A stretch of 54,390 nucleotides of DNA from Alphaproteobacteria bacterium (GCA_027488965.1 JAIYAO010000121.1:1-54390); one strand, 5' to 3'; shown: positions 9,043 through 17,336, counted from the first letter of the stretch. Translations and numbers: made by a program. Notes: generated by a model from the sequence alone, not told the origin.

Positions 9043-9384
9043 CTACCGGCGTCGTTCGAGCACCGCGAGGATCGTGTCCATCGCGCCCTCGAAATCGTTC
9101 TTCACGTCGCCGTTCGAGAGGCGCAGCACGCGAAACCCCATGTCGTTCAGCGCACGATCGCGCGCGGCATCTGCTTCCCGATGCTGCGGCTCACGGTGCT
9201 GCAACCCGTCCACCTCGATCACGAGCCGCTGCGTGAGACACGCGAAATCCACGATGAAATCGCCCAGCGGAACCTGACGGCGAAAGTGCCAGCCTTTGGC
9301 GCGCCACTGCCGCAGGTGCGCCCAAATTCGCGTCTCCTCCGGCGTCAGCCGTTTGCGCAAGGCGCGCGCGAACGCGTTGGCCAT
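9043..9384 (-). CDS. DUF559 (Vsr/restriction-endonuclease-fold) protein
   Basis: A 113-residue protein of the DUF559 family, which shares the fold of very-short-patch-repair endonucleases. Seen: ALRKRLTPEETRIWAHLR at the N terminus, then FRRQVPLGDFIVDFAC, then LVIEVDGLQH, carrying the D-(E/V)-x-D type acidic residues, and GFRVLRLSNGDV near the end. The open frame continues upstream to 9663 through an intergenic repeat, but that part is repeat-encoded, so the ATG at 9384 is chosen. Such genes are often scattered next to repeats; a DNA-related role is family inference. Confidence 0.85.
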   Translation of the reverse strand: MANAFARALRKRLTPEETRIWAHLRQWRAKGWHFRRQVPLGDFIVDFACLTQRLVIEVDGLQHREPQHREADAARDRALNDMGFRVLRLSNGDVKNDFEGAMDTILAVLERRR

Positions 9385-9416
9385 CCGTGTCCTCCACCCG
9401 TTCGAAGTGTAGCATT

Positions 9417-9611
9417 CCCTCCCCTCCATGGGGAGGGTCCGCCGCGTGAGCGGCGGGGGTGGGGTGCGCGCGGGATGCGTGGGCGAAGAGTTGTGGTGGG
9501 CGCCGCTGCATTCAGAGTCTCCCTCTCGCGCTTGTCCCCCGATTACCGAGCACGCACCCCACCCGTCCCGCGCTTCGCGCGGTCCACCCTCCCCATCGCG
9601 GGGAGGGAGGG
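9417..9611. repeat. 195-bp palindromic intergenic repeat, copy 1
   Basis: The unit opens with CCCTCCCCTCCATGGGGAGG and closes with the inverse type (CACCCTCCCC...GGGGAGGGAGGG). In between are GGGTGGGGTGCGCGC and its near-complement GCACGCACCCCACCC. It is imperfectly repeated at 9671-9865. It lies upstream of the DUF559 gene and contributes a spurious N-terminal extension to that frame. Confidence 0.85.
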
Positions 9612-9670
9612 CGCTTGTGCTTGAGAGAGCAGCGTCACGGCCATGCAAACCGTCAGAGACCACGCACCCT

Positions 9671-9865
9671 CCCTCCCCTCCATGGGGAGGGTCCGCCGCG
9701 CAGCGGCGGGGGTGGGGTGCGCGCGGGATGCGTGGGTGGAGAGTTGTGATGGGCGCCGTTCTAAGAAGAATCTTCCTCTCGCGCTTGTGCCCCGATCACC
9801 GAGCGCGCACCCCACCCGTCCCGCGCTTCGCGCGGTCCACCCTCCCCATCGAGGGGAGGGAGGGG
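9671..9865. repeat. 195-bp palindromic intergenic repeat, copy 2
   Basis: Same layout and length as 9417-9611, in direct orientation and separated from it by 59 bases. Differences are small: GTGAG versus CAG after GCCGCG, and a diverged centre around 9740-9775. It ends directly before the stop of the helicase gene on the reverse strand. Confidence 0.85.
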
Positions 9866-9866
9866 A

Positions 9867-11177
9867 TCACCCCACCCACCGCGCCAGCCCCTCCGCGATC
9901 GCTTCGTCCGCCTGCACGTCCCGCTCCTGCAGCGGGCGCGTAAGTCGCAGGCCGTCCAATGTCCGCGCGCGGCTCAGCGCCACATACGTCTGCCCCGGCG
10001 CGAACGCGCCGCGGCCCAGATCCACTTCCACCGCGTCCAGCGTCATGCCCTGCGCCTTGTGGATGGTGATGGCCCATGCGGGGGCAAGGGGAAACTGCAC
10101 GTAGCGGTACTCTTCCTTCGTCTCCATCGCCTGCGCGGCTTCGTTCCACTGCCAGCGCGATTGCGGCCACGAGGAGCGCGCCACGTCCACTTCCTCGCCG
10201 GCGCGGTTTTCGCGGGCGTCGATGGCCACGCGCACGATGTCGTCGTCGAAGGCGATCACGGTGCCCAGCGTGCCGTTCACCCACACGCCCTCGGGGTCGT
10301 TCTGCGTGAAGATCACGCGCGCGCCGGGCTTCAGTGACAGCGCCATGGGGGCGGGCAGGCGGTCGCCGCTCACGCCCTGCTTGGGCAGGTCGCCCTTGAA
10401 GCCGCCGTCGTACACGCGCGCATTGCCGGGCAGGGCCGCCAGGCCGCGCGCGTTGTAACCATCGGCCACCGCATTGGTGGCGCACAGCAGCACGGGGCGC
10501 ACCGGCAGGGGCGGGGCGCCGCAGCACGCGTCGTTCAGCTCCGCCACCGCATCGCGCACGCCGGCGCGGTCGCGGATGGCCTGCAGCAGGTCGATGAAGT
10601 GCGCTTCCGTCTGGCGGCGCATGGCTGTCAATTCAAACGCCGAGACGCCCACGTCGCGCAGCGACAGCGCGGAGAACGCGTACGGGCTCTGGTAGCCCGC
10701 CTCTTCCAGCAGACGGCCCTCGTCGCCGCGCACCACGGGCGGCAGCTGGTAGAAGTCGCCCACCAGCAGCATCTGCACGCCGCCGAAGGGTTTGACGCTC
10801 TTCTTCGCCGCGCGCAGGTGCGCGTCCATGGCGTCGAGCGTGTCGGCGCGCAGCATCGAGATCTCGTCGATGACAATGCGCGAGAGGCGGCGCGCGTTCT
10901 GCGTGAAGAACCACGACGGCTTTTCCTTGAACCCCAGCAGCGGGCGCGGCGGAAAGCCGAAGAAGGAATGCACCGTCTGGCCGCCGATGTTCATGGCCGC
11001 AAGGCCCGTGGGCGCCAGCACCACCTGCGGGCGGTGCTGGTCCTCCTCGATCAGGCGGCGGATGAACCAGCTCTTGCCCGTGCCGGCGCGGCCGGTGAGC
11101 AGGACCACGGGGTCGCGCGCGTCGAGCGCGGCGCGGGCTGCTTCTGCAGCGGGATCGGCGGGGAGGAGGGCGGCCAT
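9867..11177 (-). CDS. Pif1/RecD-like superfamily 1 helicase (AAA ATPase)
   Basis: 436 residues. Walker A GRAGTGKS lies at residues 29-36, an APTGLAAMNIGGQTVHSFFG block (motif Ia) near 55-74, Walker B with IVIDEISML at 101-109, GDFYQLPPV near 137-145, and the C-terminal motif V/VI region TIHKAQGMTLD followed by YVALSRART. This is the Pif1/RecD2-type 5'-3' DNA helicase core without the large N-terminal domains. It probably unwinds DNA structures or assists recombination; the exact role is unknown. The stop falls right at repeat copy 2. It is divergent from tesB. Confidence 0.9.
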   Translation of the reverse strand: MAALLPADPAAEAARAALDARDPVVLLTGRAGTGKSWFIRRLIEEDQHRPQVVLAPTGLAAMNIGGQTVHSFFGFPPRPLLGFKEKPSWFFTQNARRLSRIVIDEISMLRADTLDAMDAHLRAAKKSVKPFGGVQMLLVGDFYQLPPVVRGDEGRLLEEAGYQSPYAFSALSLRDVGVSAFELTAMRRQTEAHFIDLLQAIRDRAGVRDAVAELNDACCGAPPLPVRPVLLCATNAVADGYNARGLAALPGNARVYDGGFKGDLPKQGVSGDRLPAPMALSLKPGARVIFTQNDPEGVWVNGTLGTVIAFDDDIVRVAIDARENRAGEEVDVARSSWPQSRWQWNEAAQAMETKEEYRYVQFPLAPAWAITIHKAQGMTLDAVEVDLGRGAFAPGQTYVALSRARTLDGLRLTRPLQERDVQADEAIAEGLARWVG

Positions 11178-11217
11178 GGGCGAACGCTAGCGCATCGCAG
11201 CGATTCTCGCCCCTCGG

Positions 11218-11246
11218 TTGCCGCCTCGGAACGCGGGGGCTATGCC
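11218..11246 (+). promoter_or_regulatory. putative housekeeping promoter of tesB
   Basis: TTGCCG (11218-11223), a 17-base spacer, then TATGCC (11241-11246) inside GGCTATGCC. The same arrangement (TTGCCG-N17-TATCCC) precedes the ABC-F gene. It resembles the Caulobacter sigma73 consensus (TTGaCG and GCTANAWC). Confidence 0.45.
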
Positions 11247-11280
11247 GGAGCCTCCATCTCGCACCTGCGAAAGCCCGCCC

Positions 11281-12138
11281 ATGACCCCGATCCAGACCCT
11301 CGTCTCCGCCCTGAAGCTGGAGCCCGTGGAGGTGAACCTCTTCCTCGGCCGCACCCCGCCCGACGAGGTGAACCGGGACCGGATCTTCGGCGGGCAGGTG
11401 ATCGCGCAGGCGCTGATGGCCGCCTACCGGACGGTGGAGGGCCGCGTGTGCCACTCGCTGCAGTCCTACTTCATCCGCCCGGGCGATCCCCGCGCGCCGG
11501 TGCTCTACGAGGTGGAGCGGTCGCGGGACGGCAAGTCCTTCACCACGCGGCGCGTCATCGCCATCCAGCACGGGGAGCAGATCTTCAACCTCGCGGCCTC
11601 GTTCCAGGTGACGGAGCAGGGGTTCGAGCACCAGTCCCCGCTGCCCGCCGCGCCTGCGCCGGAGACGGTGCCCAACGACCAGGAGCGGATGGCCGCCTTC
11701 GCCCACCTCCTGCCGCCGCGCATGAGCGAGCACGTGGCCCGCGATCGCGCCATCGACGTGCGCCGCGCCGATCCCATCTCGATCCTGAAGCCCGAGAAGA
11801 AGGCGCCGCACCAGCAGGTGTGGTTCCGCGCGACCGAGCCCGTGGGCGACGACCTCGCGCTCAACCAGTGCATGCTGGCCTACGCCACGGACATGTCGCT
11901 GCTCGACACCTGCGCGCGCCCGCACGGGGTGAGCTGGTACTCCGGCCTGCAGATGGCCAGCCTCGATCACATCGTCTGGTTCCACCGCCCCTCGCGCGCC
12001 GAGCAATGGCACCTGTTCGACCAGGACAGCCCCAGCGCCTCCGGCGCGCGCGGGTTCAACCGGGGCGAGGTGTACCTGCAGGACGGCACGCTGGTGGCCA
12101 GCGTCGCGCAGGAAGGGCTGATCCGGCCGAAGCGGTAG
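11281..12138 (+). CDS. tesB: acyl-CoA thioesterase II
   Basis: Hydrolyses acyl-CoA to free acid and CoA; double hot-dog fold, cytoplasmic. The 285 residues match TesB length. Seen: RIFGGQVIAQAL near residues 34-45, CHSLQSYFIRPGDP near 60-73, YATDMSLLDT carrying the catalytic Asp, SLDHIVWFHRP, and the C-terminal VAQEGLIR with the catalytic Gln. The ATG at 11281 is chosen because the family starts shortly before the first hot-dog; 21 extra codons upstream are poorly supported and would overlap the promoter. Confidence 0.95.
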   Translation: MTPIQTLVSALKLEPVEVNLFLGRTPPDEVNRDRIFGGQVIAQALMAAYRTVEGRVCHSLQSYFIRPGDPRAPVLYEVERSRDGKSFTTRRVIAIQHGEQIFNLAASFQVTEQGFEHQSPLPAAPAPETVPNDQERMAAFAHLLPPRMSEHVARDRAIDVRRADPISILKPEKKAPHQQVWFRATEPVGDDLALNQCMLAYATDMSLLDTCARPHGVSWYSGLQMASLDHIVWFHRPSRAEQWHLFDQDSPSASGARGFNRGEVYLQDGTLVASVAQEGLIRPKR

Positions 12139-12141
12139 CGT

Positions 12142-13494
12142 TCAGCGCGGTGGGCGATAGCCCGCCAGTCCTTCCCGCTCCAGCAGCGCGGCGAAGGCCA
12201 GCGTCGTGCGGTCGGCGAACGCGTCGCCCATGATCTGCACGCCCACCGGCAGGCCCTCCGGCGTGGCGCCGATGGGGGCGGCGGTGGCGGGCAGGTGCGG
12301 GAACGTGGCCAGCCCCGGCCAGGCCAGCTGTTCGCCGTACGGCGTGGACCGCCCGTCGATCATGTGCGCGCGCAGGCTCCACGGGCGGGCGTCATGGGGA
12401 AACGCCGCGACGCCGAAGGGCGGCGCCAGCACCACGTCCACGGTCTCGAACACCGCGCGCCACTGGCGGATGAGGCGGGCCTGCGTGTCCTGCAGCGCCA
12501 TCCACCGGTGCACGCCGAGACGGGACGGCTTGCCCGCCTCGCGCAGGTTCAGCGCGCCGAGCATGTCGCCGTACGCCTCGTGTGCGGCGGCGAGATCGGG
12601 CAGGCCGTCTCCGCCATGCGTCACCGCAGCGCCCAGCGCCGCGAGGCGTTCGGCCAGCGCTTGCAGCGGCGCGCGCACCCGTTCGTCCGTCGCGCACACG
12701 GGGTGGGCGTCGAGCACGCGGACGCGGAAATCGCGGAGGCGCCCCGCGCGCGCGCGCGGCAGCGCCAGCGTGTACCCCGTCCCGTCCATCGGCCCGGCCA
12801 GCACGTCGAAGGCGGCGGCGAGATCGGCCACCGTGCGCGCGAACGGGCCCAGCACGTTGAACGGCTGGTCCACCCAGTCCGTGCCCGGAAAGCCTGCGCC
12901 GTCGAGCGGGATCACCCCGTACGTGGGCTTGTGCCCGAACACCCCGCACATGTGCGCCGGCACGCGCACCGATCCGCCGATGTCGGAGCCGAGCTCCAGC
13001 GCCACCATCCCCGCCGCCACCGCCGCCGCCGCCCCGCCGGAGGAGCCGCCGGGGCAGCGCGTCACATCGTGGGGATTGGCGGTGCGGCCGTAGAGCGGGT
13101 TGGCGGTCTGCCAGTCCGCCAGCGCCAGCATCGCGTTGGTCTTGCCCAGGATCACCGCGCCGGCGGCCTTCAGGCGCGCCACAACCACGGCGTCGCGGGC
13201 CACCGGCGTCTCCGCGAACGCGGGCAGGCCCCAGGTGCACGGCAGGCCGGCCACGGCGATGGATTCCTTGACGGTCATGGGCACGCCCAGCAGCGGGCGG
13301 GGATCGTCCGGCGTGCGGGCGGCGTCCACGGCCACAGCCGCCGCCCGGGCGCGGTCGAAATCGGCGACGACCACCGCGTTGAGGGGCCCGTTGCGCGCCG
13401 CGATCCGGGCGATGGCCGCCTCGCAGGCCTCAAGCGCCGACAGCGCGCCGGTGCGGATGGCGGCGGCGGTCTCCAGCGCGGTGGCGTCGGTCAT
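12142..13494 (-). CDS. amidase (amidase signature family)
   Basis: 450 residues with the Ser-cisSer-Lys triad: Lys in PMTVKESIAVAG, and the Ser residues in GGSSGGAAAA and GSDIGGSVRVP. After this come HMCGVFGHKPTYG and a C-terminal VGVQIMG segment, as in AtzF/GatA-like amidases. The substrate cannot be told; no gatB or gatC is adjacent, so this is not a tRNA amidotransferase. ATGs at 13503 and 13506 lie just after a GGAG and are plausible alternative starts. Its end is 3 bases from the convergent tesB end. The same frame remains open far upstream, antisense to the ABC-F gene; that part is not coding. Confidence 0.9.
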   Translation of the reverse strand: MTDATALETAAAIRTGALSALEACEAAIARIAARNGPLNAVVVADFDRARAAAVAVDAARTPDDPRPLLGVPMTVKESIAVAGLPCTWGLPAFAETPVARDAVVVARLKAAGAVILGKTNAMLALADWQTANPLYGRTANPHDVTRCPGGSSGGAAAAVAAGMVALELGSDIGGSVRVPAHMCGVFGHKPTYGVIPLDGAGFPGTDWVDQPFNVLGPFARTVADLAAAFDVLAGPMDGTGYTLALPRARAGRLRDFRVRVLDAHPVCATDERVRAPLQALAERLAALGAAVTHGGDGLPDLAAAHEAYGDMLGALNLREAGKPSRLGVHRWMALQDTQARLIRQWRAVFETVDVVLAPPFGVAAFPHDARPWSLRAHMIDGRSTPYGEQLAWPGLATFPHLPATAAPIGATPEGLPVGVQIMGDAFADRTTLAFAALLEREGLAGYRPPR

Positions 13495-13520
13495 GGCGTT
13501 CATCATCTCCGGCGGCCCCA

Positions 13521-13561
13521 TCCCCGGCTTCGCCGGGACTTCCCCCGCGGGGCGGGGGAAG
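13521..13561. repeat. GC-rich palindromic intergenic repeat
   Basis: CCCCGGCTTCGCCGGGACTT (13522-13541) is followed by TTCCCCCGCGGGGCGGGGGA, two adjoining hairpins. The TTCCCCCGC/GCGGGGGAA element recurs at 15630-15651. It sits between the divergent amidase and ABC-F genes. Confidence 0.6.
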
Positions 13562-13612
13562 AAACAGAGCGGTCCTCTCTCGTTACGCGCCCATGATGCA
13601 ACACCTCCCCCG

Positions 13613-13641
13613 TTGCCGAACAGCCGTGCGGCGGCTATCCC
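13613..13641 (+). promoter_or_regulatory. putative promoter of the ABC-F gene, possibly leaderless
   Basis: TTGCCG (13613-13618), a 17-base spacer, TATCCC (13636-13641) within GGCTATCCC. The ATG at 13648 is only 6 bases beyond the -10, where transcription should begin, and no Shine-Dalgarno exists. A leaderless mRNA is therefore the simplest reading. Confidence 0.45.
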
Positions 13642-13647
13642 CCGCCG

Positions 13648-15510
13648 ATGCTCGAAATCGCCGATCTCACGCACCGCATCGCCGGGCGGCCGCTGTTCGA
13701 CGGCGCGTCCGCGTTCATCGCGGATGGCTGGAAGGTCGGCCTCGTGGGCAAGAACGGCTCCGGCAAGTCCACGCTCATCAGCCTGATCCGCGACGCAGCG
13801 AAGAAGCCCGACGCCTCCATCCGCATCCGCCGCGGCGCGCGCACCGGCTTCGTCGCCCAGGAAATCGCGCCCACGGACACCCCGCTCATCGAGGTGGTGC
13901 TGGCGGCGGACGAAGAGCGCGCGCAGCTGCTGGAAGAGGCCGAGACCGCGCACGATCCGCACCGCATCGCCGAGATCTACACCCGCCTGTCGGACATCGA
14001 CGCCTACGGCGCCGAAGCGCGCGCGTCGGCCATCCTCGTGGGCCTCGGCTTCTCGCAGGACGATCTCACGCGGCCCGCGCGGGAGTTCTCCGGCGGCTGG
14101 CGCATGCGCGCCGCACTTGCCGGCGTGCTGTTCTCCACGCCCGACCTGCTCGTGCTGGACGAGCCGACGAACTATCTCGACCTTGAAGGCGCGGCGTGGC
14201 TCGAAGGCTTCCTGCGCAAGTATCCCAACACGGTGCTGGTGGTCAGCCACGACCGCGAAATGCTCAACCGGTCGGTGACGCACATCCTCGCGCTCGTGGA
14301 CATGAAGCTCGAGGTGCACACCGGCGGGTACGACAACTACCTGCGCAAGCGCGCCGAGCGCGTGGCCAACCTCACCGCCCAGAAGGCCAAGCAGGACGTG
14401 GAGCGCGCGCACCTGCAGGCGTTCGTCGATCGCTTCCGCGCGAAGGCGAGCAAGGCGCGCCAGGCGCAGAGCCGCATCAAGATGCTGGAGAAGATGCAGG
14501 ACATCTCCGTCCCGCTGGCGGACCGCGCGCACGCGTTCGCCTTCCAGGACCCGGGTGAACTGGCCTCGCCGCTGATCCAGCTGGAGGAAGCCGACCTCGG
14601 CTACATGGACGGCGCGCCCGTGCTCAACCGCGTGTCGTTCCGGCTCGATCACGACGACCGCATCGTCATCATCGGCCCCAACGGGCAGGGCAAGACCACG
14701 CTGGTGAAGTCCATCGGCGCGCGGCTCGACCTGCTCACCGGCAAGCGCCGCGCATCGAATGCGGTGAAGGTGGGTTACTTCTCGCAGGACCAGCTCGACG
14801 AGCTGCGCGCGGGCGAGACCCCGCTCGACCACGTGCGCGAGATCGCCCCGCACATGACGCCGGCGCAGCAGCGCTCCATCGCGGCGCAGATGGGCTTCGG
14901 CGCGCAGAAGATCGACACGCCCGTGCAGAACCTCTCCGGCGGCGAGAAGGTGCGGCTGCTGCTGGGCCTGATGGCCTTCAAGAAGCCGCACGTGCTGATC
15001 CTCGACGAACCGACGAGCCACCTCGATATCGACAGCCGCGAAGCGCTGATCATGGCGCTGAACGATTATCCCGGCGCCATCCTGCTCATCACGCACGATG
15101 TGTATCTGGCCGAGGCGGTGGCGGACCGGTTGTGGCTCGTCCACAACGGCCGCGCCGCGCCTTATGACGGGGACCTCTCGGACTACCGCAAGCTCGTGCT
15201 CGATGCGGATCGCCCCAACGAGCGCGGCGGCGGCGCCAAGTCGCGCGATCCCGCGCCGGCGCGCGAGGCGCAGAAGCGGCCGTCCTCGTCCGGCGTGAAG
15301 CAGCGCGTGGCGGCGGCGGAAGCGGCCATGGAGGCTGCCCAGCAGACCATCGCACGCCTCGACCGCGAGATCGCAGCGCCCGGCTTGTTCGAGCGCAATC
15401 CCGCGAAGGGCCGCGAACTCGGCCAGCAGCGCAAGGAAGCGGCGGCGGCGCTGGCCTCCGCGGAGGAGGAGTGGCTGGCGGCGAGTTCGGCGCTGGAAGC
15501 GGCGGAGTAG
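13648..15510 (+). CDS. ABC-F family ATPase (YheS-like ribosome-associated factor)
   Basis: 620 residues, two ATP-binding cassettes and no membrane segments. First Walker A GKNGSGKST at 34-42, signature FSGGWRMRAALA and Walker B LLVLDEPTNYLD near 150-180. The linker after this is charged and Lys/Arg-rich (the P-site tRNA interaction motif region). The second Walker A is GPNGQGKTT, with LSGGEKVRLLLG and VLILDEPTSHLD. The C-terminal 100 residues form a charged coiled coil. ABC-F proteins act on translating ribosomes; the domain order fits YheS/Uup rather than EttA. Which stall it relieves is unknown. Confidence 0.92.
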   Translation: MLEIADLTHRIAGRPLFDGASAFIADGWKVGLVGKNGSGKSTLISLIRDAAKKPDASIRIRRGARTGFVAQEIAPTDTPLIEVVLAADEERAQLLEEAETAHDPHRIAEIYTRLSDIDAYGAEARASAILVGLGFSQDDLTRPAREFSGGWRMRAALAGVLFSTPDLLVLDEPTNYLDLEGAAWLEGFLRKYPNTVLVVSHDREMLNRSVTHILALVDMKLEVHTGGYDNYLRKRAERVANLTAQKAKQDVERAHLQAFVDRFRAKASKARQAQSRIKMLEKMQDISVPLADRAHAFAFQDPGELASPLIQLEEADLGYMDGAPVLNRVSFRLDHDDRIVIIGPNGQGKTTLVKSIGARLDLLTGKRRASNAVKVGYFSQDQLDELRAGETPLDHVREIAPHMTPAQQRSIAAQMGFGAQKIDTPVQNLSGGEKVRLLLGLMAFKKPHVLILDEPTSHLDIDSREALIMALNDYPGAILLITHDVYLAEAVADRLWLVHNGRAAPYDGDLSDYRKLVLDADRPNERGGGAKSRDPAPAREAQKRPSSSGVKQRVAAAEAAMEAAQQTIARLDREIAAPGLFERNPAKGRELGQQRKEAAAALASAEEEWLAASSALEAAE

Positions 15511-15532
15511 CGCACGGCAGCATCCATCGTTT

Positions 15533-15652
15533 GCTCCCCCGCGCGCGGGGGAGCTGTCAGCGAAGCTGACTGAGGGGGCGGCGCCGGCCCCCATCGTCTC
15601 GCGCCGATGGCGCGATCCACTTCCCCCGCAGGCGGGGGAAGAAAGCGATCAG
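15533..15652. repeat. palindromic intergenic repeat cluster
   Basis: GCTCCCCCGCG/CGCGGGGGAGC (15533-15554) is followed by GTCAGCGAAGCTGAC (15556-15570), GGGGGCGGCGCCGGCCCCC, a GGCGCGATCC segment and TTCCCCCGC...GCGGGGGAAG. This is a repeat of the kind scattered in alphaproteobacterial genomes. It lies between two convergent genes and may serve as a bidirectional terminator. Nothing coding is visible in 15511-15650. Confidence 0.7.
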
Positions 15653-15687
15653 GCAGCGCGCCGCCTCACCACCAGCCGTTTCGCGCC

Positions 15688-16152
15688 CTAGCGGGCCACG
15701 ACGTGGCTCACCAGGATCACCGCTTCCACGCGCCCTTCGTTGCGCCAGCCGTGCACGGTGTCCGCGTCCTCACGCGCCACGTCGCCGGCGCGATAGGGGA
15801 TGGGATCGAGGCAGTCGCCGCGCAGCTCCACCATCTCGCCGGATTGAACCACGGCGAAGCCCTGGATGGCCTTGTGATCATGCCACGCGATGACGCCGCC
15901 CGGCTGCACCACAAGGCGGCGCAGGCGGATCACGCGCGTCGCATCATGCGCGAGCGGCACCAGCGTCACGTCCGAAGCGGACAGCCCGCTCGTCGGCCCG
16001 AAGCCCTCGCTGCGCGCGCCGGTCTGGACGCGGTCCTTCGGACAGCCGTGCACGCGCGCGGTGTCGAAGGCGGCGGGGGGTTGGGTGGATGCGCATGCGC
16101 CAAGCGCCAGCACGCTCGCCAGAATGATCGTTCGCACAGCAGTCCTCCTCAA
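15688..16152 (-). CDS. cupin-domain lipoprotein
   Basis: 154 residues with a lipoprotein signal peptide: basic N terminus, hydrophobic stretch, then lipobox LGAC (Cys at residue 19). The mature part is a single cupin barrel. IRLRRLVVQPGGVIAWHDHK holds the first motif (H-x-H), and YRAGDVAREDADTVHGWRNEG holds the second. It probably sits in the periplasm on a membrane, binding a metal; the ligand is unknown. Its ATG overlaps the stop of the small membrane gene upstream (16149-16152), so the two are one operon. Confidence 0.85.
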   Translation of the reverse strand: MRRTAVRTIILASVLALGACASTQPPAAFDTARVHGCPKDRVQTGARSEGFGPTSGLSASDVTLVPLAHDATRVIRLRRLVVQPGGVIAWHDHKAIQGFAVVQSGEMVELRGDCLDPIPYRAGDVAREDADTVHGWRNEGRVEAVILVSHVVAR

Positions 16153-16481
16153 GGCGCCGATCCCTGCGGCCGCGGCCGCACCACCAGCCGCTTTGCGCCA
16201 TACACCAGAAACCCCAGCCCGAACACGAACACCGCCGCCGCGATCCCGTTCGCTGCATCCGCGCCCAGCCCGAACCGCCCCGCCAGCCCGAACACATCGA
16301 CCCCGCGCCCAAGGTCGAACGCCTTGAACATCACGGCGTACACGCCAAGCATGATCCCCAGCATCGGCAGCAGCTGCCGCACACTGCCCGCCTGGATGGC
16401 GCCGGCAGTGATGATGAGCGCGTAGACGGGGACGAGGCCGTAGCGCTCGGCGATGAGGGCGAAGAGGTCGGTGAGGGTCAT
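16149..16481 (-). CDS. small integral membrane protein
   Basis: 110 residues with about three hydrophobic segments: VYALIITAGAIQAGSV near 19-34, LLPMLGIMLGVYAVMF near 37-52, and GIAAAVFVFGLGFLVYGA near 79-96. The tail is basic, RLVVRPRPQGSAP. Function not recognised. It is co-transcribed with the cupin lipoprotein through an ATGA overlap. A 21-base stretch of its 3' end (16179-16199) is nearly repeated just after the cupin stop (15667-15687). Confidence 0.75.
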   Translation of the reverse strand: MTLTDLFALIAERYGLVPVYALIITAGAIQAGSVRQLLPMLGIMLGVYAVMFKAFDLGRGVDVFGLAGRFGLGADAANGIAAAVFVFGLGFLVYGAKRLVVRPRPQGSAP

Positions 16482-16540
16482 CGCGTTGCTCGTGCTAGAG
16501 AAATGCGCCAGTAAATACCCGATGGTTTGTTGGAGTCACG

Positions 16541-17332
16541 ATGGATCCCACAAAGGTTGAGAAGGCCAAGCGAAGATTGCAGCGCTTGGCGCAGGCCGCT
16601 GTATCTATCGAACCCGGGGTCGAACTTGGGCCCAACCACGGCGAGCGGTCATTCTTCGGCGGCCTCCCGCGCTTGCCGCCCGGCATAGCTTGGCCCGAGG
16701 TTCGTCGACGCTCGGAGGATGGCGATGGTGAAGGAGCTATTGCGCCGACATTTCTTTGCCAGGTGGACCTGAGCGCTTTACCGCCAGTGCCGCAACGAAG
16801 GTTGTTGCCTACGCGCGGAACTTTGTACTTCTTTTGCAACACTCAGTTTGTTGACGTCGGCGATCCTGAATGCCGTGTGATATTTCATCCCGAGCCGTGT
16901 GATCCGTTTCAAGATAGTCCGCCGCCGTGCAATTTGATGCGGCTCGGCGGGACGATCGAACCGATCATGAACGAGTATGCCGACGACGACGTTCGTTCAA
17001 GAGTTGAGCGATGCCGGAGCATGGTGTTTCGCCATCATCGCTCCTATCCCAATACTCATCTTGTCGATGGACTGGATGAGACCCAGGCGGCGTTCGATCA
17101 GCTTTGGCCGTTCAATTATGAGTACGGCGTTCCGCGGCAGATGCTCGGATATGCGTACCTCGTGCAGGACGTTGATCACTATTACGAGGGCGCGGTGCTT
17201 TTATTGCAGTTGGCTGGGGGATTTGGCTGGAACAACTACGGTTGCGGCTGCGCGCTCCAGATTTGGATCAAGCAGGAGCATCTCGCTCATCGAGAGTTCG
17301 AGAACGCGGTTGCAACACTAAACTGCAGCTGA
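16541..17332 (+). CDS. DUF1963 (YwqG-like) protein in lower-GC DNA
   Basis: 263 residues of the DUF1963/YwqG family, whose function is unknown. Seen: FFGGLPRLPPGIAWPEV near 39-55, FLCQVDLSALP near 71-81, RGTLYFFCNTQ near 92-102, and the C-terminal LLQLAGGFGWNNYGCG then QIWIKQEHL. GGAG at 16532-16535 is 5 bases from the ATG. Codon use is clearly different from neighbours: many A/T third positions and AT-rich flanks. This suggests recent acquisition. It ends 4 bases before the end of the convergent PLP-enzyme gene. Confidence 0.85.
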   Translation: MDPTKVEKAKRRLQRLAQAAVSIEPGVELGPNHGERSFFGGLPRLPPGIAWPEVRRRSEDGDGEGAIAPTFLCQVDLSALPPVPQRRLLPTRGTLYFFCNTQFVDVGDPECRVIFHPEPCDPFQDSPPPCNLMRLGGTIEPIMNEYADDDVRSRVERCRSMVFRHHRSYPNTHLVDGLDETQAAFDQLWPFNYEYGVPRQMLGYAYLVQDVDHYYEGAVLLLQLAGGFGWNNYGCGCALQIWIKQEHLAHREFENAVATLNCS

Positions 17333-17336
17333 CCGC

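Noticed and set aside
9660-9870. CRISPR-like repeat array
   Set aside because: Only two long imperfect units, no short regular repeats or spacers and no cas genes.
13507-15594. Long N-terminal extension of the amidase frame
   Set aside because: Antisense to the ABC-F gene and lacking amidase homology; the amidase starts at 13494-13506.
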